Source: Microbacterium sp. KUDC0406
Lineage (GTDB): Bacteria > Actinomycetota > Actinomycetes > Actinomycetales > Microbacteriaceae
Length of the DNA: 64,000 nucleotides
Assembly (NCBI RefSeq): GCF_021582875.1
Contig: NZ_CP091138.1
Span: 3,224,001-3,288,000 of the forward strand
Reading direction: 5' to 3'
Shown here: in pieces, positions 16,347 to 24,961 of the stretch
How the letters are laid out: each line of letters opens with the position of its first letter
How positions within the stretch are numbered: position 1 is the stretch's first letter
Made by a program: the position numbers and the translations under genes
The notes under the pieces: generated by a model
Databases searched by the model: none
The model's input: the letters and a program-made list of their open reading frames with translations, nothing else
Told to the model about the DNA's origin: nothing

Positions 16347-17042
16347 ATGGAGCAGCCGAACCGCGTCGTGGTCGTCGAGGACGACCCGACCGTTCGCGGT
16401 GCGGTCGGCGACTACCTGGGCAGGCACGGCTACGTCGTCGACACCTTCGGCGATGGGGTGTCCGCGCGGGACCACCTGCACGCGAGCCTGCCCGATCTGG
16501 TGATCGTCGACCGGATGCTGCCCGGGATCAGCGGGGATGAACTGTGCCGCGACATCCGCTCCCGCAGCGACGTGCCGATCATGATGCTCACCGCGCTCGG
16601 CGAAGTGGAGCAGCGCATCGAGGGACTCGAATCCGGTGCCGACGACTACGTGCCGAAGCCCTTCGCGCTGCGCGAGCTCCTCCTGCGCGCGGATGCCCTG
16701 GTGCGCCGCACCAAGGCGGCACCGGCGCCGGCGGCCTTCGCGGCCGGCGACTTCGAGATCGACGCGGCCCGCCGCCGGGCGCGCGTCCGCGGTGACGAGA
16801 TCTCCCTGACCGGCCGCGAGTACGAGCTGCTCGTGTTCCTGGTCGGCAACCCCGACCGCACGCTGGCGCGCGAGGAGATCCTGCGCGAGGTGTGGGGCTG
16901 GACGGTCGGCGACGCCTCGACGGTCACCGTGCACGTGCGGCGGCTGCGCGAGAAGATCGAGCGGGATCCGCGCGAGCCGCGATACCTGCACACCGAGTGG
17001 GGCGCCGGGTACCGGTTCTCGGTCACCGGGAGCGCGGACTGA
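16347..17042 (+). CDS. OmpR/PhoB-type response regulator
   Basis: A 231-residue regulator. The receiver has acidic residues EDD at 11-13, phospho-Asp55 (LVIVDRMLPG) and PKPF with the conserved Lys near 104. A winged-helix effector domain follows (about 130-228, with LTGREYELLVFL and the wing GAGYRFSV). Its stop overlaps the kinase start by one base (TGATG), so the pair is co-translated. The promoter is divergent from the DM13/DoxX unit. The signal and regulon are otherwise unknown. The start is leaderless: the ATG follows a -10 box without a ribosome site. Confidence 0.92.
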   Translation: MEQPNRVVVVEDDPTVRGAVGDYLGRHGYVVDTFGDGVSARDHLHASLPDLVIVDRMLPGISGDELCRDIRSRSDVPIMMLTALGEVEQRIEGLESGADDYVPKPFALRELLLRADALVRRTKAAPAPAAFAAGDFEIDAARRRARVRGDEISLTGREYELLVFLVGNPDRTLAREEILREVWGWTVGDASTVTVHVRRLREKIERDPREPRYLHTEWGAGYRFSVTGSAD

Positions 17043-18208
17043 TGCCGGAGATGATGCCGCTCGGCGCGGCGGACGTCCTGCTCATCGCCGGCACCAGCCT
17101 GCTGTGCACCGCGGTCGTCTCGGCGCTCGGCCTGCTCGTGCTGCGCGGGATGCGCCGCAGCACCCTGCTGGTGCAGCTGCTCGTACTGGCATCCGTCGCC
17201 GCCGTCTCGCTCACCTTGTCGGTGCTGGCGATCTCGCTCGAGATGTACATCTCGCCGCACGACCTCAGCGTGCTGGTGTGGGTGATCGGCATCTCGCTGC
17301 TGTTCAGCCTCGGCGCCGCCTGGATCCTCGCGCGCCTCATGCGCGGGCGGATGTCGCGGCTCGCCGCGGCGGTGCGGCGCGTGGGGGAGGGGGATGTCGT
17401 CGCCCCCGGTCCGCAGGGGTTGCGCGAGTTCGACGAGCTCTCGACCGAGCTGGCGGACGTCTCCACTCGGCTGCACGCCGCCCGCGAGGAGCTCGAGCAG
17501 CTGGACTCGGCACGCCGGCGCTTCTTCGCCTGGATCTCGCACGACCTGCGCACCCCGCTGACCGCGGTGCGCGCGCTCTCGGAGGCGATCGAGGACGGCG
17601 CGTCCTCGCATCCAGAGCGGTACGCGGGCGACGTGCGCGCGCAGGTCGAGACCATGAGCCGGATGGTGGACGACCTGTTCGAGCTCTCGAAGCTGACCTC
17701 CGGGACGGTGCAGCTGCGCACCGAGCAGGTCGAGCTGCTCGACATCGTCTCGGATGCGGTCGCGGATGTGCGCGCCGCCGCGGACGGGCACGGCGTGCGG
17801 ATCGTCCAGCGCGGCGTCGAGGGGCACGTGCTGTGGGCGGACCCTCATCAGCTCGGACGGATCATCGTGAACCTGCTCACCAACGCCATCCGGCACGCGC
17901 CCGCCGGCAGCGAGGTCCTCGTCACGGCGGCCGAGGTCGACGACGGCCGTCTCGTGCTCGGCATCCTCGACCACGGCTCCGGCGTCGCCGTCGAGGATCT
18001 CGACCGCATGTTCGAGGTGGGCTGGCGCGAGGATCCGGCACGGTCCGCGGGTGCGGACGACCCCGTGGCATCCGGAGCAGGGCTCGGGCTCGCGATCGCC
18101 CGAGGCCTCGCCCGCGCCCACGGCGGCGATGTCTACGCGGAGCGCACCGACGATGGCTTCCGGATGAACGTCCTCATGCCGACGGACGCCATCCCGGTCG
18201 TTGAGTGA
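17042..18208 (+). CDS. sensor histidine kinase (HisKA type)
   Basis: A 388-residue kinase with four N-terminal transmembrane helices (about residues 10-35, 42-65, 76-98), a HAMP-like linker, HisKA with FFAWISHDLRTPLTAVRAL (phospho-His167), and HATPase with NLLTNAIRHA (N box) and GAGLGLAIARGLARAHGG (G2 box). It is the partner of the adjacent OmpR-type regulator. Odd feature: the last codons (VVE stop) lie inside a family-A repeat. The stop TGA at 18206-18208 and the final residues come from the repeat's terminal sequence, so the native C-terminus has been replaced or trimmed by repeat insertion. Confidence 0.92.
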   Translation: MPEMMPLGAADVLLIAGTSLLCTAVVSALGLLVLRGMRRSTLLVQLLVLASVAAVSLTLSVLAISLEMYISPHDLSVLVWVIGISLLFSLGAAWILARLMRGRMSRLAAAVRRVGEGDVVAPGPQGLREFDELSTELADVSTRLHAAREELEQLDSARRRFFAWISHDLRTPLTAVRALSEAIEDGASSHPERYAGDVRAQVETMSRMVDDLFELSKLTSGTVQLRTEQVELLDIVSDAVADVRAAADGHGVRIVQRGVEGHVLWADPHQLGRIIVNLLTNAIRHAPAGSEVLVTAAEVDDGRLVLGILDHGSGVAVEDLDRMFEVGWREDPARSAGADDPVASGAGLGLAIARGLARAHGGDVYAERTDDGFRMNVLMPTDAIPVVE

Positions 18209-18329
18209 GCGACGCAGGTGCTCGTTGAGCGGAGCGACGAAGGAGCGGAGACGAAACGCAGAGACGAAGCGTCGTGAGGTTCCTGGGCGACGTGGGCGTT
18301 TGGTCTCGCTGCGCTCGCTCAACGACCGG
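18194..18329. repeat. family-A repeat element with terminal inverted repeats
   Basis: About 136 bp bounded by near-perfect 18-bp inverted ends, CCGGTCGTTGAGTGAGCG (18194-18211) and its complement CGCTCGCTCAACGACCGG (18312-18329). The interior is full of GAGCGACGAAGGAGCGGAG-type subrepeats. No open frame of note. It resembles a REP/MITE-like element. Related copies or fragments lie at 21962, 31988, 40641, 43707 and 63156. Confidence 0.8.
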
Positions 18330-18370
18330 TGGGTAAGCAGGCGCCGCACGCCCGCCAGTAGGCTCATGCC

Positions 18371-20197
18371 GTGACCCCCGACCCCGTCGAACCCGCTGAC
18401 CGCGCCGGCATCGTCACCCGCGTCCGGCGCGCCGCCACGCACTGGCTGGCGCGGATGCCGTGGCCGGTCGGCGCCACCCTCAGCCTCATCGCGATCGCCC
18501 TCGGCGTCGTGCTGATCATCCGACCGACGACCTCGCTCGGCGTGCTCGCGATCCTCATCGGCGCCGGTCTCATCGTCGCGGGAGTGCTCGAGCTGCTGCT
18601 GCCCGGCATCCGTCGTCCGCGACTTCGGATGCTGCTCGCGATCGCGATGGTGGTCATCGGGCTCGTCGTGCTGATCCTGCCCGGTCTCACCGTCCGCGGG
18701 CTCGCCGTGGTCGTCGGAGTGGCCCTGATCGCCCGGGGCGCGATCGGCATCGCGATCGCCCTCGCCGAGCGCGGGCTCACCCTTGACCGGCGCATCTCCG
18801 AGACACTGCTCGGCGCCGCGGCGATCGTCTTCGGCATCCTCGCCCTCGTCTGGCCCGACATCACCCTGCTCGTCGTCGCGGTCGTGTTCGGCGCCACGCT
18901 GGCGCTCACCGGGATCGGTGCGCTCATCGCCATCGTGTGGAAGCGTCGAGCAGAAGGCGAACCACGCACCGACGAACCACGCACCGACACCGTCGCGCGC
19001 CGCTGGATGCGCACCATCGGCGCGGTCTGCGCCGTCGCGCTCGCCGCCGGCGCCCTCGTCGCGAGCGTCACGCTGCGCGAGGGCAGCCCCGTCGTGGACG
19101 AGTTCTACGTCGCACCGCGCACGGTGCCGGGCGAACCGGGCGAGCTGATCCGCGCCGAGCCGTTCACTCGGGGTGTCCCCGACGATGCCGTCGCCTGGCG
19201 CATCCTCTACACGACCACCCACGGCGACGGCAGCCCGGCGGTCGCGAGCGGCATCGTCGTCGCGCCGGATGACGAGGACGCCCATCCGGTGATCGCCTGG
19301 CATCACGGCACCACCGGTTTCGACCGGTCCTGCGCGCCATCGCTGGCCACTGACCCGTTCGGCTCCGGCGCGATGTTCGTGCTCGACGACGTGATCGCTC
19401 GCGGCTGGACGATGGTCGCCACCGACTACATCGGCCTCGGCACCGAGGGGCCGCACCCCTACCTGATCGGCGAGGACAGCGCGCGCGCCGAGCTCGACGC
19501 CGTCCGCGCCGCCCGCGACCTGGACGGCACGCGGCTCACGAAGCAGACTGTCGCGTGGGGTCACTCTCAGGGCGGCGGCGCGGCGCTGTGGAGCGGCGTG
19601 ATCGGCGCGGACTACGTCCCGGACGTGCCGCTGGACGGCGTCGTCGCGCTCGCGCCGGCGAGCGACCTGACGGCGCTCGTCGCGCACCTGCCCGACGTCG
19701 ACGGCGGCAGCGTGTTCGCCTCGTTCGTGATGAGCGGGTACAGCGGGATCTATCCGGATGTCAGGTTCAGCAACTACATCCGCCCGGGCGCCGAGGTCAC
19801 GGTGCGCGAGATGTCGAGACGCTGCCTGGCGGCCCCCGACATGCTGGTCTCGGTGCTCTCCGTGCTCGCCCTCACCGACGACCCCGAGATCTTCCGGAAG
19901 GACCCGGCGACCGGCCCGCTCGGCGAGCGGCTGACGCAGAACATGCCGCCCGCCCAGTCCGAGGTGCCCGTGCTGCTGGGGCAGGGGATGTCGGACGATC
20001 TGATCCGCTTCGACATGCAGTCCGCCTACGCGGCCGGGCAGTGCGGGGCGGGGACGTACATCGACTTCCGCGGCTACGACGGCCGCGACCATCTCTCGCT
20101 CGTGGCCGCCGATTCTCCGGCGATGGACGACGTCTTCGCCTGGACGGCCGACCGGCTGGACGGCGTGGAGGCGTCGGCCGCCTGCGCCGCGGGCTGA
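18371..20197 (+). CDS. HdeD (DUF308)-type membrane domain fused to a secretory-lipase-type hydrolase
   Basis: A 608-residue two-part protein. Residues 30-192 hold about six short helices of the HdeD/DUF308 type. A further transmembrane helix (about 214-233) leads into an alpha/beta hydrolase of the secretory lipase family (about 245-600): oxyanion region HHGTTGFDRSCAPS, nucleophile elbow GHSQG with Ser399, a late Asp in GQGMSDDLIRF and His in GRDHLSL. The topology would place the hydrolase outside the cell on a membrane anchor. Substrates are probably lipids or esters; the role of the HdeD part is unknown. The start is GTG 18371, seven bases after the -10 box TAGGCT (18359-18364), so the transcript is probably leaderless. 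Confidence 0.82.
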   Translation: MTPDPVEPADRAGIVTRVRRAATHWLARMPWPVGATLSLIAIALGVVLIIRPTTSLGVLAILIGAGLIVAGVLELLLPGIRRPRLRMLLAIAMVVIGLVVLILPGLTVRGLAVVVGVALIARGAIGIAIALAERGLTLDRRISETLLGAAAIVFGILALVWPDITLLVVAVVFGATLALTGIGALIAIVWKRRAEGEPRTDEPRTDTVARRWMRTIGAVCAVALAAGALVASVTLREGSPVVDEFYVAPRTVPGEPGELIRAEPFTRGVPDDAVAWRILYTTTHGDGSPAVASGIVVAPDDEDAHPVIAWHHGTTGFDRSCAPSLATDPFGSGAMFVLDDVIARGWTMVATDYIGLGTEGPHPYLIGEDSARAELDAVRAARDLDGTRLTKQTVAWGHSQGGGAALWSGVIGADYVPDVPLDGVVALAPASDLTALVAHLPDVDGGSVFASFVMSGYSGIYPDVRFSNYIRPGAEVTVREMSRRCLAAPDMLVSVLSVLALTDDPEIFRKDPATGPLGERLTQNMPPAQSEVPVLLGQGMSDDLIRFDMQSAYAAGQCGAGTYIDFRGYDGRDHLSLVAADSPAMDDVFAWTADRLDGVEASAACAAG

Positions 20198-20227
20198 ACG
20201 TCGGCCGGGCGGCATAGGCTGGACCGC

Positions 20228-22240
20228 ATGACTGACGCTCTGCCCTCCGGCCTCGCCCTGTCCGAGTTCAGCTCCGGCATCCGCCCCCAGGACGACCTCT
20301 ATCGCCACGTCAACGGCGCGTGGCTCGACCGCACCGAGATCCCCGACGACAAGGCGCGCTGGGGGTCGTTCCACCAGCTCGCCGAGCAGGCCGAGAAGGA
20401 CGTGCGCGCGATCATCGAGGAGTCGCAGGATGCCGCGCCCGGCACCCTCGCCCGCAAGGTCGGCGACCTCTACACGGCGTTCATGGACGAGGCGCGCATC
20501 ACCGAGAACGGCCTCGCCCCGCTCGAGGCCCCGCTCGCGAAGGTCGACGCGATCGACAGCATCCCGTCGTTCCTGTCCGCGGTCGGCGAGTTCGACCGCG
20601 ACGGCGTCGCCGCGCTGATCGGCGTCTTCGTCGAGCCCGACCCCGGCAACCCCGAGCGGTATGTGCCGTTCGTGCTGCAGGCCGGCCTGTCGCTGCCCGA
20701 CGAGAGCTACTACCGCCTGGAGAGCTTCGAGGAGACCCGCGCCGCCTACCGCGCGCACCTCGAGCGGCTGCTCGCCCTCGCGGGCGTCGCGGATGCCGCA
20801 GCCACGGCCGATCGCGCCTTCGCCCTCGAGCACGAGATCGCCGCGCACCACTGGGACAACGTCGAGTCCCGCGACGCGGTGAAGACCTACAACCTGAAGA
20901 CCTGGGACGAGCTGCAGCAGCTCGTCGGCGTCGACCTGTCGCCGTGGCGCGACGGCGTCGCCCCTTCGACGGGCTCAGGGGCCCAGGCTGGAGACGCGTT
21001 CGCCGAGGTCGTCGCCTACCAGCCCAGCTTCTTCGAGGGCCTCGGCGCCCTGCTCGTCGAGGAGCGTCTCGACGACTGGAAGGCGTGGCTGCGCGCCAAG
21101 GTCGTGCACGGCCTGGCCGCGTACCTCACCGACGACATCGTGCAGGAGAACTTCTCGTTCTACGGCACCGAGCTCTCCGGCGTGCCCACCATCCGCGAGC
21201 GCTGGAAGCGCGGCGTGTCGCTGGTCGAAGGCCTGCTCGGCGACGCCGTCGGCAAGATCTACGTCGAGCGGCACTTCCCGCCGGCCGCGAAGGCCGCGAT
21301 GGACGAACTGGTCGGCAACCTCATCGAGGCCTACCGCCAGAGCATCACCGAGCTCGAGTGGATGAGCCCCGAGACGCGGCGGCGCGCTCTGCAGAAGCTC
21401 GACACCTTCCGCCCGAAGATCGGCCACCCGGTGAAGTGGCGCGACTACGATGCCGTCGAGATCGACGCATCCGATCTGATCGGCAGCGTTCGCAGCGCGA
21501 CCGTGTTCGAGCACGACCGTCAGATCGGCAAGGTCGGTCAGCCGATCGACCGCGACGAGTGGTTCATGTCGCCGCAGACGGTGAACGCCTACTACAACCC
21601 GCTCATGAACGAGATCGTGTTCCCGGCGGCCATCCTGCAGTACCCGTTCTTCGACGCCGAGCGCGACGCGGCGGCGAACTACGGCGGCATCGGTGCGGTG
21701 ATCGGTCACGAGATCGGCCACGGCTTCGACGATCAGGGCAGCCGCTACGACCACGAGGGGCGTCTGGCGGACTGGTGGACCGACGACGACCGAACCGCCT
21801 TCGAGGAGCGCACCAAGGCGCTGATCGCGCAGTACGACACCCTCGTCCCGGTCGGCCTGAGCGAGGAGAACAAGGTCAACGGGGCGCTCACCATCGGTGA
21901 GAACATCGGTGACCTCGGCGGCCTCGGCATCGCGCTGAAGGCCTACGCCCTGTCGCTCTCCCCGGTCGTTGAGCGAGCGGAGCGAGACGAAACGCCTTCA
22001 GCGCCCGTCATCGACGGCTACACCGGCATCCAGCGCCTGCTGCTGAGCTGGGCGCAGGTCTGGCAGCAGAAGAGCCGTGACGCCGAGACCATCCGCCTGC
22101 TGACGATCGACCCGCACTCGCCGAACGAGTTCCGATGCAACCAGATCGTCAGCAACATCGGCGCGTTCTACGACGCGTTCGACGTGGCCGAGGGCGACCG
22201 TCTGTACCTTCCCGAGGAGCAGCGCGTCACGATCTGGTGA
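20228..22240 (+). CDS. M13-family zinc metallopeptidase (PepO/neprilysin-like)
   Basis: A 670-residue endopeptidase. The zinc site is intact: HEIGH at about residues 493-497 followed by the third ligand in ENIGDLGG (about 558-565). The substrate-binding NAYYNP and the C-terminal NEFRCNQIVSNIGAFYDAF are the classical M13 signatures. There is no signal peptide, so it should cleave small peptides in the cytoplasm. Two foreign repeats sit in frame: a family-B copy (20962-20984, PSTGSGA) and a family-A fragment (21962-21995, VVERAERDET), both in surface loops. The start follows a TAGGCT -10 box by seven bases (leaderless). A strong hairpin at 22251-22281 ends transcription. Confidence 0.92.
   Translation: MTDALPSGLALSEFSSGIRPQDDLYRHVNGAWLDRTEIPDDKARWGSFHQLAEQAEKDVRAIIEESQDAAPGTLARKVGDLYTAFMDEARITENGLAPLEAPLAKVDAIDSIPSFLSAVGEFDRDGVAALIGVFVEPDPGNPERYVPFVLQAGLSLPDESYYRLESFEETRAAYRAHLERLLALAGVADAAATADRAFALEHEIAAHHWDNVESRDAVKTYNLKTWDELQQLVGVDLSPWRDGVAPSTGSGAQAGDAFAEVVAYQPSFFEGLGALLVEERLDDWKAWLRAKVVHGLAAYLTDDIVQENFSFYGTELSGVPTIRERWKRGVSLVEGLLGDAVGKIYVERHFPPAAKAAMDELVGNLIEAYRQSITELEWMSPETRRRALQKLDTFRPKIGHPVKWRDYDAVEIDASDLIGSVRSATVFEHDRQIGKVGQPIDRDEWFMSPQTVNAYYNPLMNEIVFPAAILQYPFFDAERDAAANYGGIGAVIGHEIGHGFDDQGSRYDHEGRLADWWTDDDRTAFEERTKALIAQYDTLVPVGLSEENKVNGALTIGENIGDLGGLGIALKAYALSLSPVVERAERDETPSAPVIDGYTGIQRLLLSWAQVWQQKSRDAETIRLLTIDPHSPNEFRCNQIVSNIGAFYDAFDVAEGDRLYLPEEQRVTIW
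20962..20984 (+). repeat. family-B repeat inside the M13 peptidase gene
   Basis: CCTTCGACGGGCTCAGGGG-type copy, translated as PSTGSGA in the host frame. Confidence 0.75.
21962..21995 (+). repeat. family-A repeat fragment inside the M13 peptidase gene
   Basis: GGTCGTTGAGCGAGCGGAGC and following bases, read in frame as VVERAERDET. The same peptide appears in the alpha-mannosidase at 40641-40675. Confidence 0.8.
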
Positions 22241-22250
22241 CCGTATGGTG

Positions 22251-22281
22251 ACCCCCGTCCGTATGGTCCGCGGACGGGGGT
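22251..22281 (+). terminator. GC-rich hairpin after the M13 peptidase gene
   Basis: ACCCCCGTCCG (22251-22261) pairs with CGGACGGGGGT (22271-22281) around a nine-base loop: 11 bp, perfect. No long T tract follows, as is usual in actinobacteria. A TACGAT -10 box (22282-22287) for the next gene begins immediately after. Confidence 0.75.
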
Positions 22282-22384
22282 TACGATAGCCGAGGTGCCC
22301 GGGGAAGACCTTCTGCGCGCAGGCGCGCGGATGCCACCCCGGCCCCGAAATCCTCCGCAAACCCCCCTACGTGGAAGGAACAGC

Positions 22385-23323
22385 GTGGGTTCCTCCTCCG
22401 CTCCGGCACCCGACCCCGTCGAGGGCTCGTCGGCGACGATGCGCCGCTCGTCGCGCGGCGGCGGCCGCCGTGTGCCCCGACGGGCCGCCGTCGGCCGACG
22501 CTCGTTCACCTCGACGCTGCGCGCCCTTGAGGAGCTCGCGGACGCCGGTGCCCAGGTCTCGGTGCACGTGGCCGACCTCGACAGCGCGACGCCGGTGCTG
22601 CGCGGTGACGACCATGTCACGATGCCGATCGCGGGACTGGGCGTCGTCCCGCTGCTGATCGAGGTCGCCGCAGGCATCGAGGCCGGCACGATCGACGCAC
22701 TCGAGATCATCGACCGCGCCGACCTCGAACTGGTGTCGTCGTCGGGACTGTGGCGGCACCTGCGCGCCCCCGCGCTGCCGATCGTCGACCTCGCGGTGCT
22801 TGCCGCCACCGTCGGCGACCCGAACGCGGTGAACGCCCTGCTGCAACGGGTCGGACACGAGAGGGTGCGCGCGCGGATCGCCGCACTCGGGATGCCGCGC
22901 ACCGCACTGCTCGACCGTTTCCGCGACCAGCGTGGACCGGATGATGCGCCGCAGGTCGCCGTGGGCACCACCCAGGAGCTCGCGCTGCTGTTCTCGTCGC
23001 TCGTGAACTCCGCCGTCATCGATGCCTCCGTCAGCGCGCAGGTCGCCGAGTGGCTGAACCTCAACTACGACCTCAGCCTGGTCGCGGCATCCACCGGTCT
23101 CGACCCGTTCGCCCACGATCAGGATGCGCACGGCCTGCTGTTCATCAACAAGACCGGCCGCGACCGCGGCGTGCGCGTCGAGGCCGGCGTGCTCGGCGGG
23201 CCGCGTGCCGGCGTGGTCTACGCCCTGATCGTGTGCTTCGACGACCTCTCGATCAGTCACCGGCTGCGCGCCCACGACGCGTTCCGCACGCTCGGCGTCG
23301 AGCTCATGGAGTACACGCACTAG
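22385..23323 (+). CDS. class A beta-lactamase-fold protein lacking catalytic residues
   Basis: A 312-residue protein. After a basic N-terminus (RRSSRGGGRRVPRRAAVGRR) it follows the class A beta-lactamase fold: VSVHVADLDSATPVLRGDD, the helix-2 region, and the triad element NKTGRDRG near residue 255. The position of the SxxK nucleophile motif instead reads MPIAGLGV, and the SDN position reads VGDPNAVN, so two of three active-site motifs are lost. It is probably a pseudoenzyme with a binding or regulatory role. GTG 22385 follows a GGAAGGA ribosome site (22374-22380). No signal peptide is evident. The stop codon TAG doubles as the first bases of the next gene's -10 box. Confidence 0.75.
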   Translation: MGSSSAPAPDPVEGSSATMRRSSRGGGRRVPRRAAVGRRSFTSTLRALEELADAGAQVSVHVADLDSATPVLRGDDHVTMPIAGLGVVPLLIEVAAGIEAGTIDALEIIDRADLELVSSSGLWRHLRAPALPIVDLAVLAATVGDPNAVNALLQRVGHERVRARIAALGMPRTALLDRFRDQRGPDDAPQVAVGTTQELALLFSSLVNSAVIDASVSAQVAEWLNLNYDLSLVAASTGLDPFAHDQDAHGLLFINKTGRDRGVRVEAGVLGGPRAGVVYALIVCFDDLSISHRLRAHDAFRTLGVELMEYTH

Positions 23324-23332
23324 GGTCGGGTC

Positions 23333-24664
23333 ATGGTCAGCGTCGCCCCGAACGATCCGGCCGCGGCCCGCGGCATCTCCCGCCGGACCCAGTCCGACAT
23401 CTATCGCGCCGGCATCAGCGGCATCCGTCCCGCGGTGCCGACGGATGCCGCCGCACTGGAGGCCGCCGCCGAGGCGGCGCTGAGTGCCGAGGCGTTCGCG
23501 TACATCGCCGGTGGTGCCGGATCCGAGCGCACCGTCGCCGCCAACCGGGCCGAGTTCGACCGCTGGCAGATCTGGCCGCATCCGCTGCGCGACGTGTCGG
23601 CGCGTGATCTGTCCGTCGAGTTCCTCGGCCGCACCCGGCCAACCCCGCTGGTGCTCGCGCCGCTCGGGGTGATGGAGATGGCGCATCCCGAGGCCGACCT
23701 CGCGGTCGCCCGCGCGGCGGCCTCCGCCGGCGTGCCGTACACGGTGAGCAACCAGGCCTCGTGCCCCATGGAGCGCGTCGCGCAGGCCGCGCCGGGCGCC
23801 CCGCGCATGTTCCAGCTGTACTGGTCGGCCTCCGATGAGCTGAACGCGTCGCTGCTCGGCCGGGCCGAGGCATCCGGCTGCGAGGCGATCGTCGTGACGC
23901 TCGACACGCACCTGCTGGGGTGGCGCACGCGCGATCTCGACCTCGGGTACTTGCCGTTCACGCGCGGGCTCGGCATCGCGCAGTACACGTCCGATCCGGT
24001 GTTCCGCGAGCTGGTGGAGGAGCGGGCAGGCGCTTCGACAGGCTCAGCGACCCCGGATGGCCCGGCGGTCAAGGTGACGCCGAAGGCGGTCGCTGCCGGG
24101 CTGATGATCGCCCGCAAGGGGGCCGCGCTGACCGGCTCGCAGAGCCTGCGCGAGAATCTGCGGTCGCCGCTGCCGCGCACGGCGATCGAGACCTTCCTCG
24201 ACGTGTTCTCCACGCCGGCGCTCACCTGGGACGACCTCGCCAAGGCGCGGGAGTGGACCGGCCTGCCGATCATCCTGAAGGGCGTCATGCATCCCGATGA
24301 CGCGGCCAGGGCGCTGGATGCCGGAGTCGACGGCGTGTGGATCTCGAACCACGGCGGCCGCCAGATCGACCACTCGGTGCCCACTCTCGCGGTGCTGCCG
24401 GAGATCGCCGAGCGGGTCGGCGGGCAGGTGCCGGTGGTGTTCGACTCCGGGGTGCGTGGCGGAGCAGATGTCGCGATCGCGCTCGCGCTGGGCGCATCCG
24501 TCGTGGCGCTCGGCCGGTCGTACGCCTACGGGCTGGGCATCGCGGGGGAGCAGGGCGTGCGCGAGGTGATCCGCAACGTGCTGGCTGAACTCGACATCAC
24601 GCTCGGGCTCGCCGGGCTCACGGCGATCGGCCAGCTCGACCGCGACGCCCTACGGGCGGTGTGA
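23333..24664 (+). CDS. FMN-dependent alpha-hydroxyacid oxidase (lactate 2-monooxygenase-like)
   Basis: A 443-residue TIM-barrel flavoenzyme. Recognisable blocks are [12 protein letters not shown] near the N-terminus, [19 protein letters not shown], the FMN and substrate site around [26 protein letters not shown] with the catalytic His and Arg (about residues 340-347), and [11 protein letters not shown] for phosphate binding. The length and the MEMAHPE sequence favour the lactate 2-monooxygenase subgroup, which turns L-lactate into acetate, CO2 and water; other 2-hydroxyacids are possible. A family-B repeat is inserted at 24032-24054 in the variable loop 4 (ASTGSAT), which suits an exposed loop. 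TAGGGT (23321-23326) lies seven bases before the ATG. Confidence 0.88.
   Translation: MVSVAPNDPAAARGISRRTQSDIYRAGISGIRPAVPTDAAALEAAAEAALSAEAFAYIAGGAGSERTVAANRAEFDRWQIWPHPLRDVSARDLSVEFLGRTRPTPLVLAPLGVMEMAHPEADLAVARAAASAGVPYTVSNQASCPMERVAQAAPGAPRMFQLYWSASDELNASLLGRAEASGCEAIVVTLDTHLLGWRTRDLDLGYLPFTRGLGIAQYTSDPVFRELVEERAGASTGSATPDGPAVKVTPKAVAAGLMIARKGAALTGSQSLRENLRSPLPRTAIETFLDVFSTPALTWDDLAKAREWTGLPIILKGVMHPDDAARALDAGVDGVWISNHGGRQIDHSVPTLAVLPEIAERVGGQVPVVFDSGVRGGADVAIALALGASVVALGRSYAYGLGIAGEQGVREVIRNVLAELDITLGLAGLTAIGQLDRDALRAV
24032..24054 (+). repeat. family-B repeat inside the hydroxyacid oxidase gene
   Basis: GCTTCGACAGGCTCAGCGAC copy, read as ASTGSAT in the loop that is variable among lactate monooxygenases. 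Confidence 0.75.
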
Positions 24665-24667
24665 ATC

Positions 24668-24697
24668 GGTACCACTGTCCGTGCAAAGTGGTACCGT
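24668..24697. promoter_or_regulatory. VapBC operator overlapping the -10 box
   Basis: Perfect 9-bp arms GGTACCACT (24668-24676) and AGTGGTACC (24687-24695) flank a ten-base spacer. The right arm runs into the -10 box TACCGT (24692-24697), six bases before the antitoxin ATG. This is the expected autoregulatory site of an antitoxin/toxin complex. Confidence 0.8.
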
Positions 24698-24703
24698 CAA
24701 AGC

Positions 24704-24961
24704 ATGGCCATGAATCTGAGACTGCGACCCGACGAAGAAGTCGCACTGCGCGAGGAGTCCGCGCGTTCGGGCCTGAGCCAGCAGGAGATCCTGCGCCAGG
24801 CTCTCGACCAGAGGCTCGGGCTGGGCGCGCACAGCAGGCAGACGAAGTACCCCGACGGCATCATCCCTCCGGAAGAGCCGCCGCGCTATGTCGAGCCGCA
24901 ACTCACGCTGGCTCCGGGTGAATCGGTTCTCGATCTGATCGATCGGGAAGACCGGTTCTGA
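24704..24961 (+). CDS. vapB: VapB-type antitoxin (ribbon-helix-helix)
   Basis: An 85-residue antitoxin. The N-terminal ribbon-helix-helix (MAMNLRLRPDEEVALREESA, then GLSQQEILRQALDQRL) should bind the palindromic operator that overlaps its promoter. The acidic C-terminal part (PPEEPPRYVEPQ to DLIDREDRF) would wrap and inhibit the PIN toxin. The stop is directly followed by the toxin ATG at 24962. The transcript is probably leaderless. The antitoxin is intact while its partner is frameshifted. Confidence 0.85.
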   Translation: MAMNLRLRPDEEVALREESARSGLSQQEILRQALDQRLGLGAHSRQTKYPDGIIPPEEPPRYVEPQLTLAPGESVLDLIDREDRF

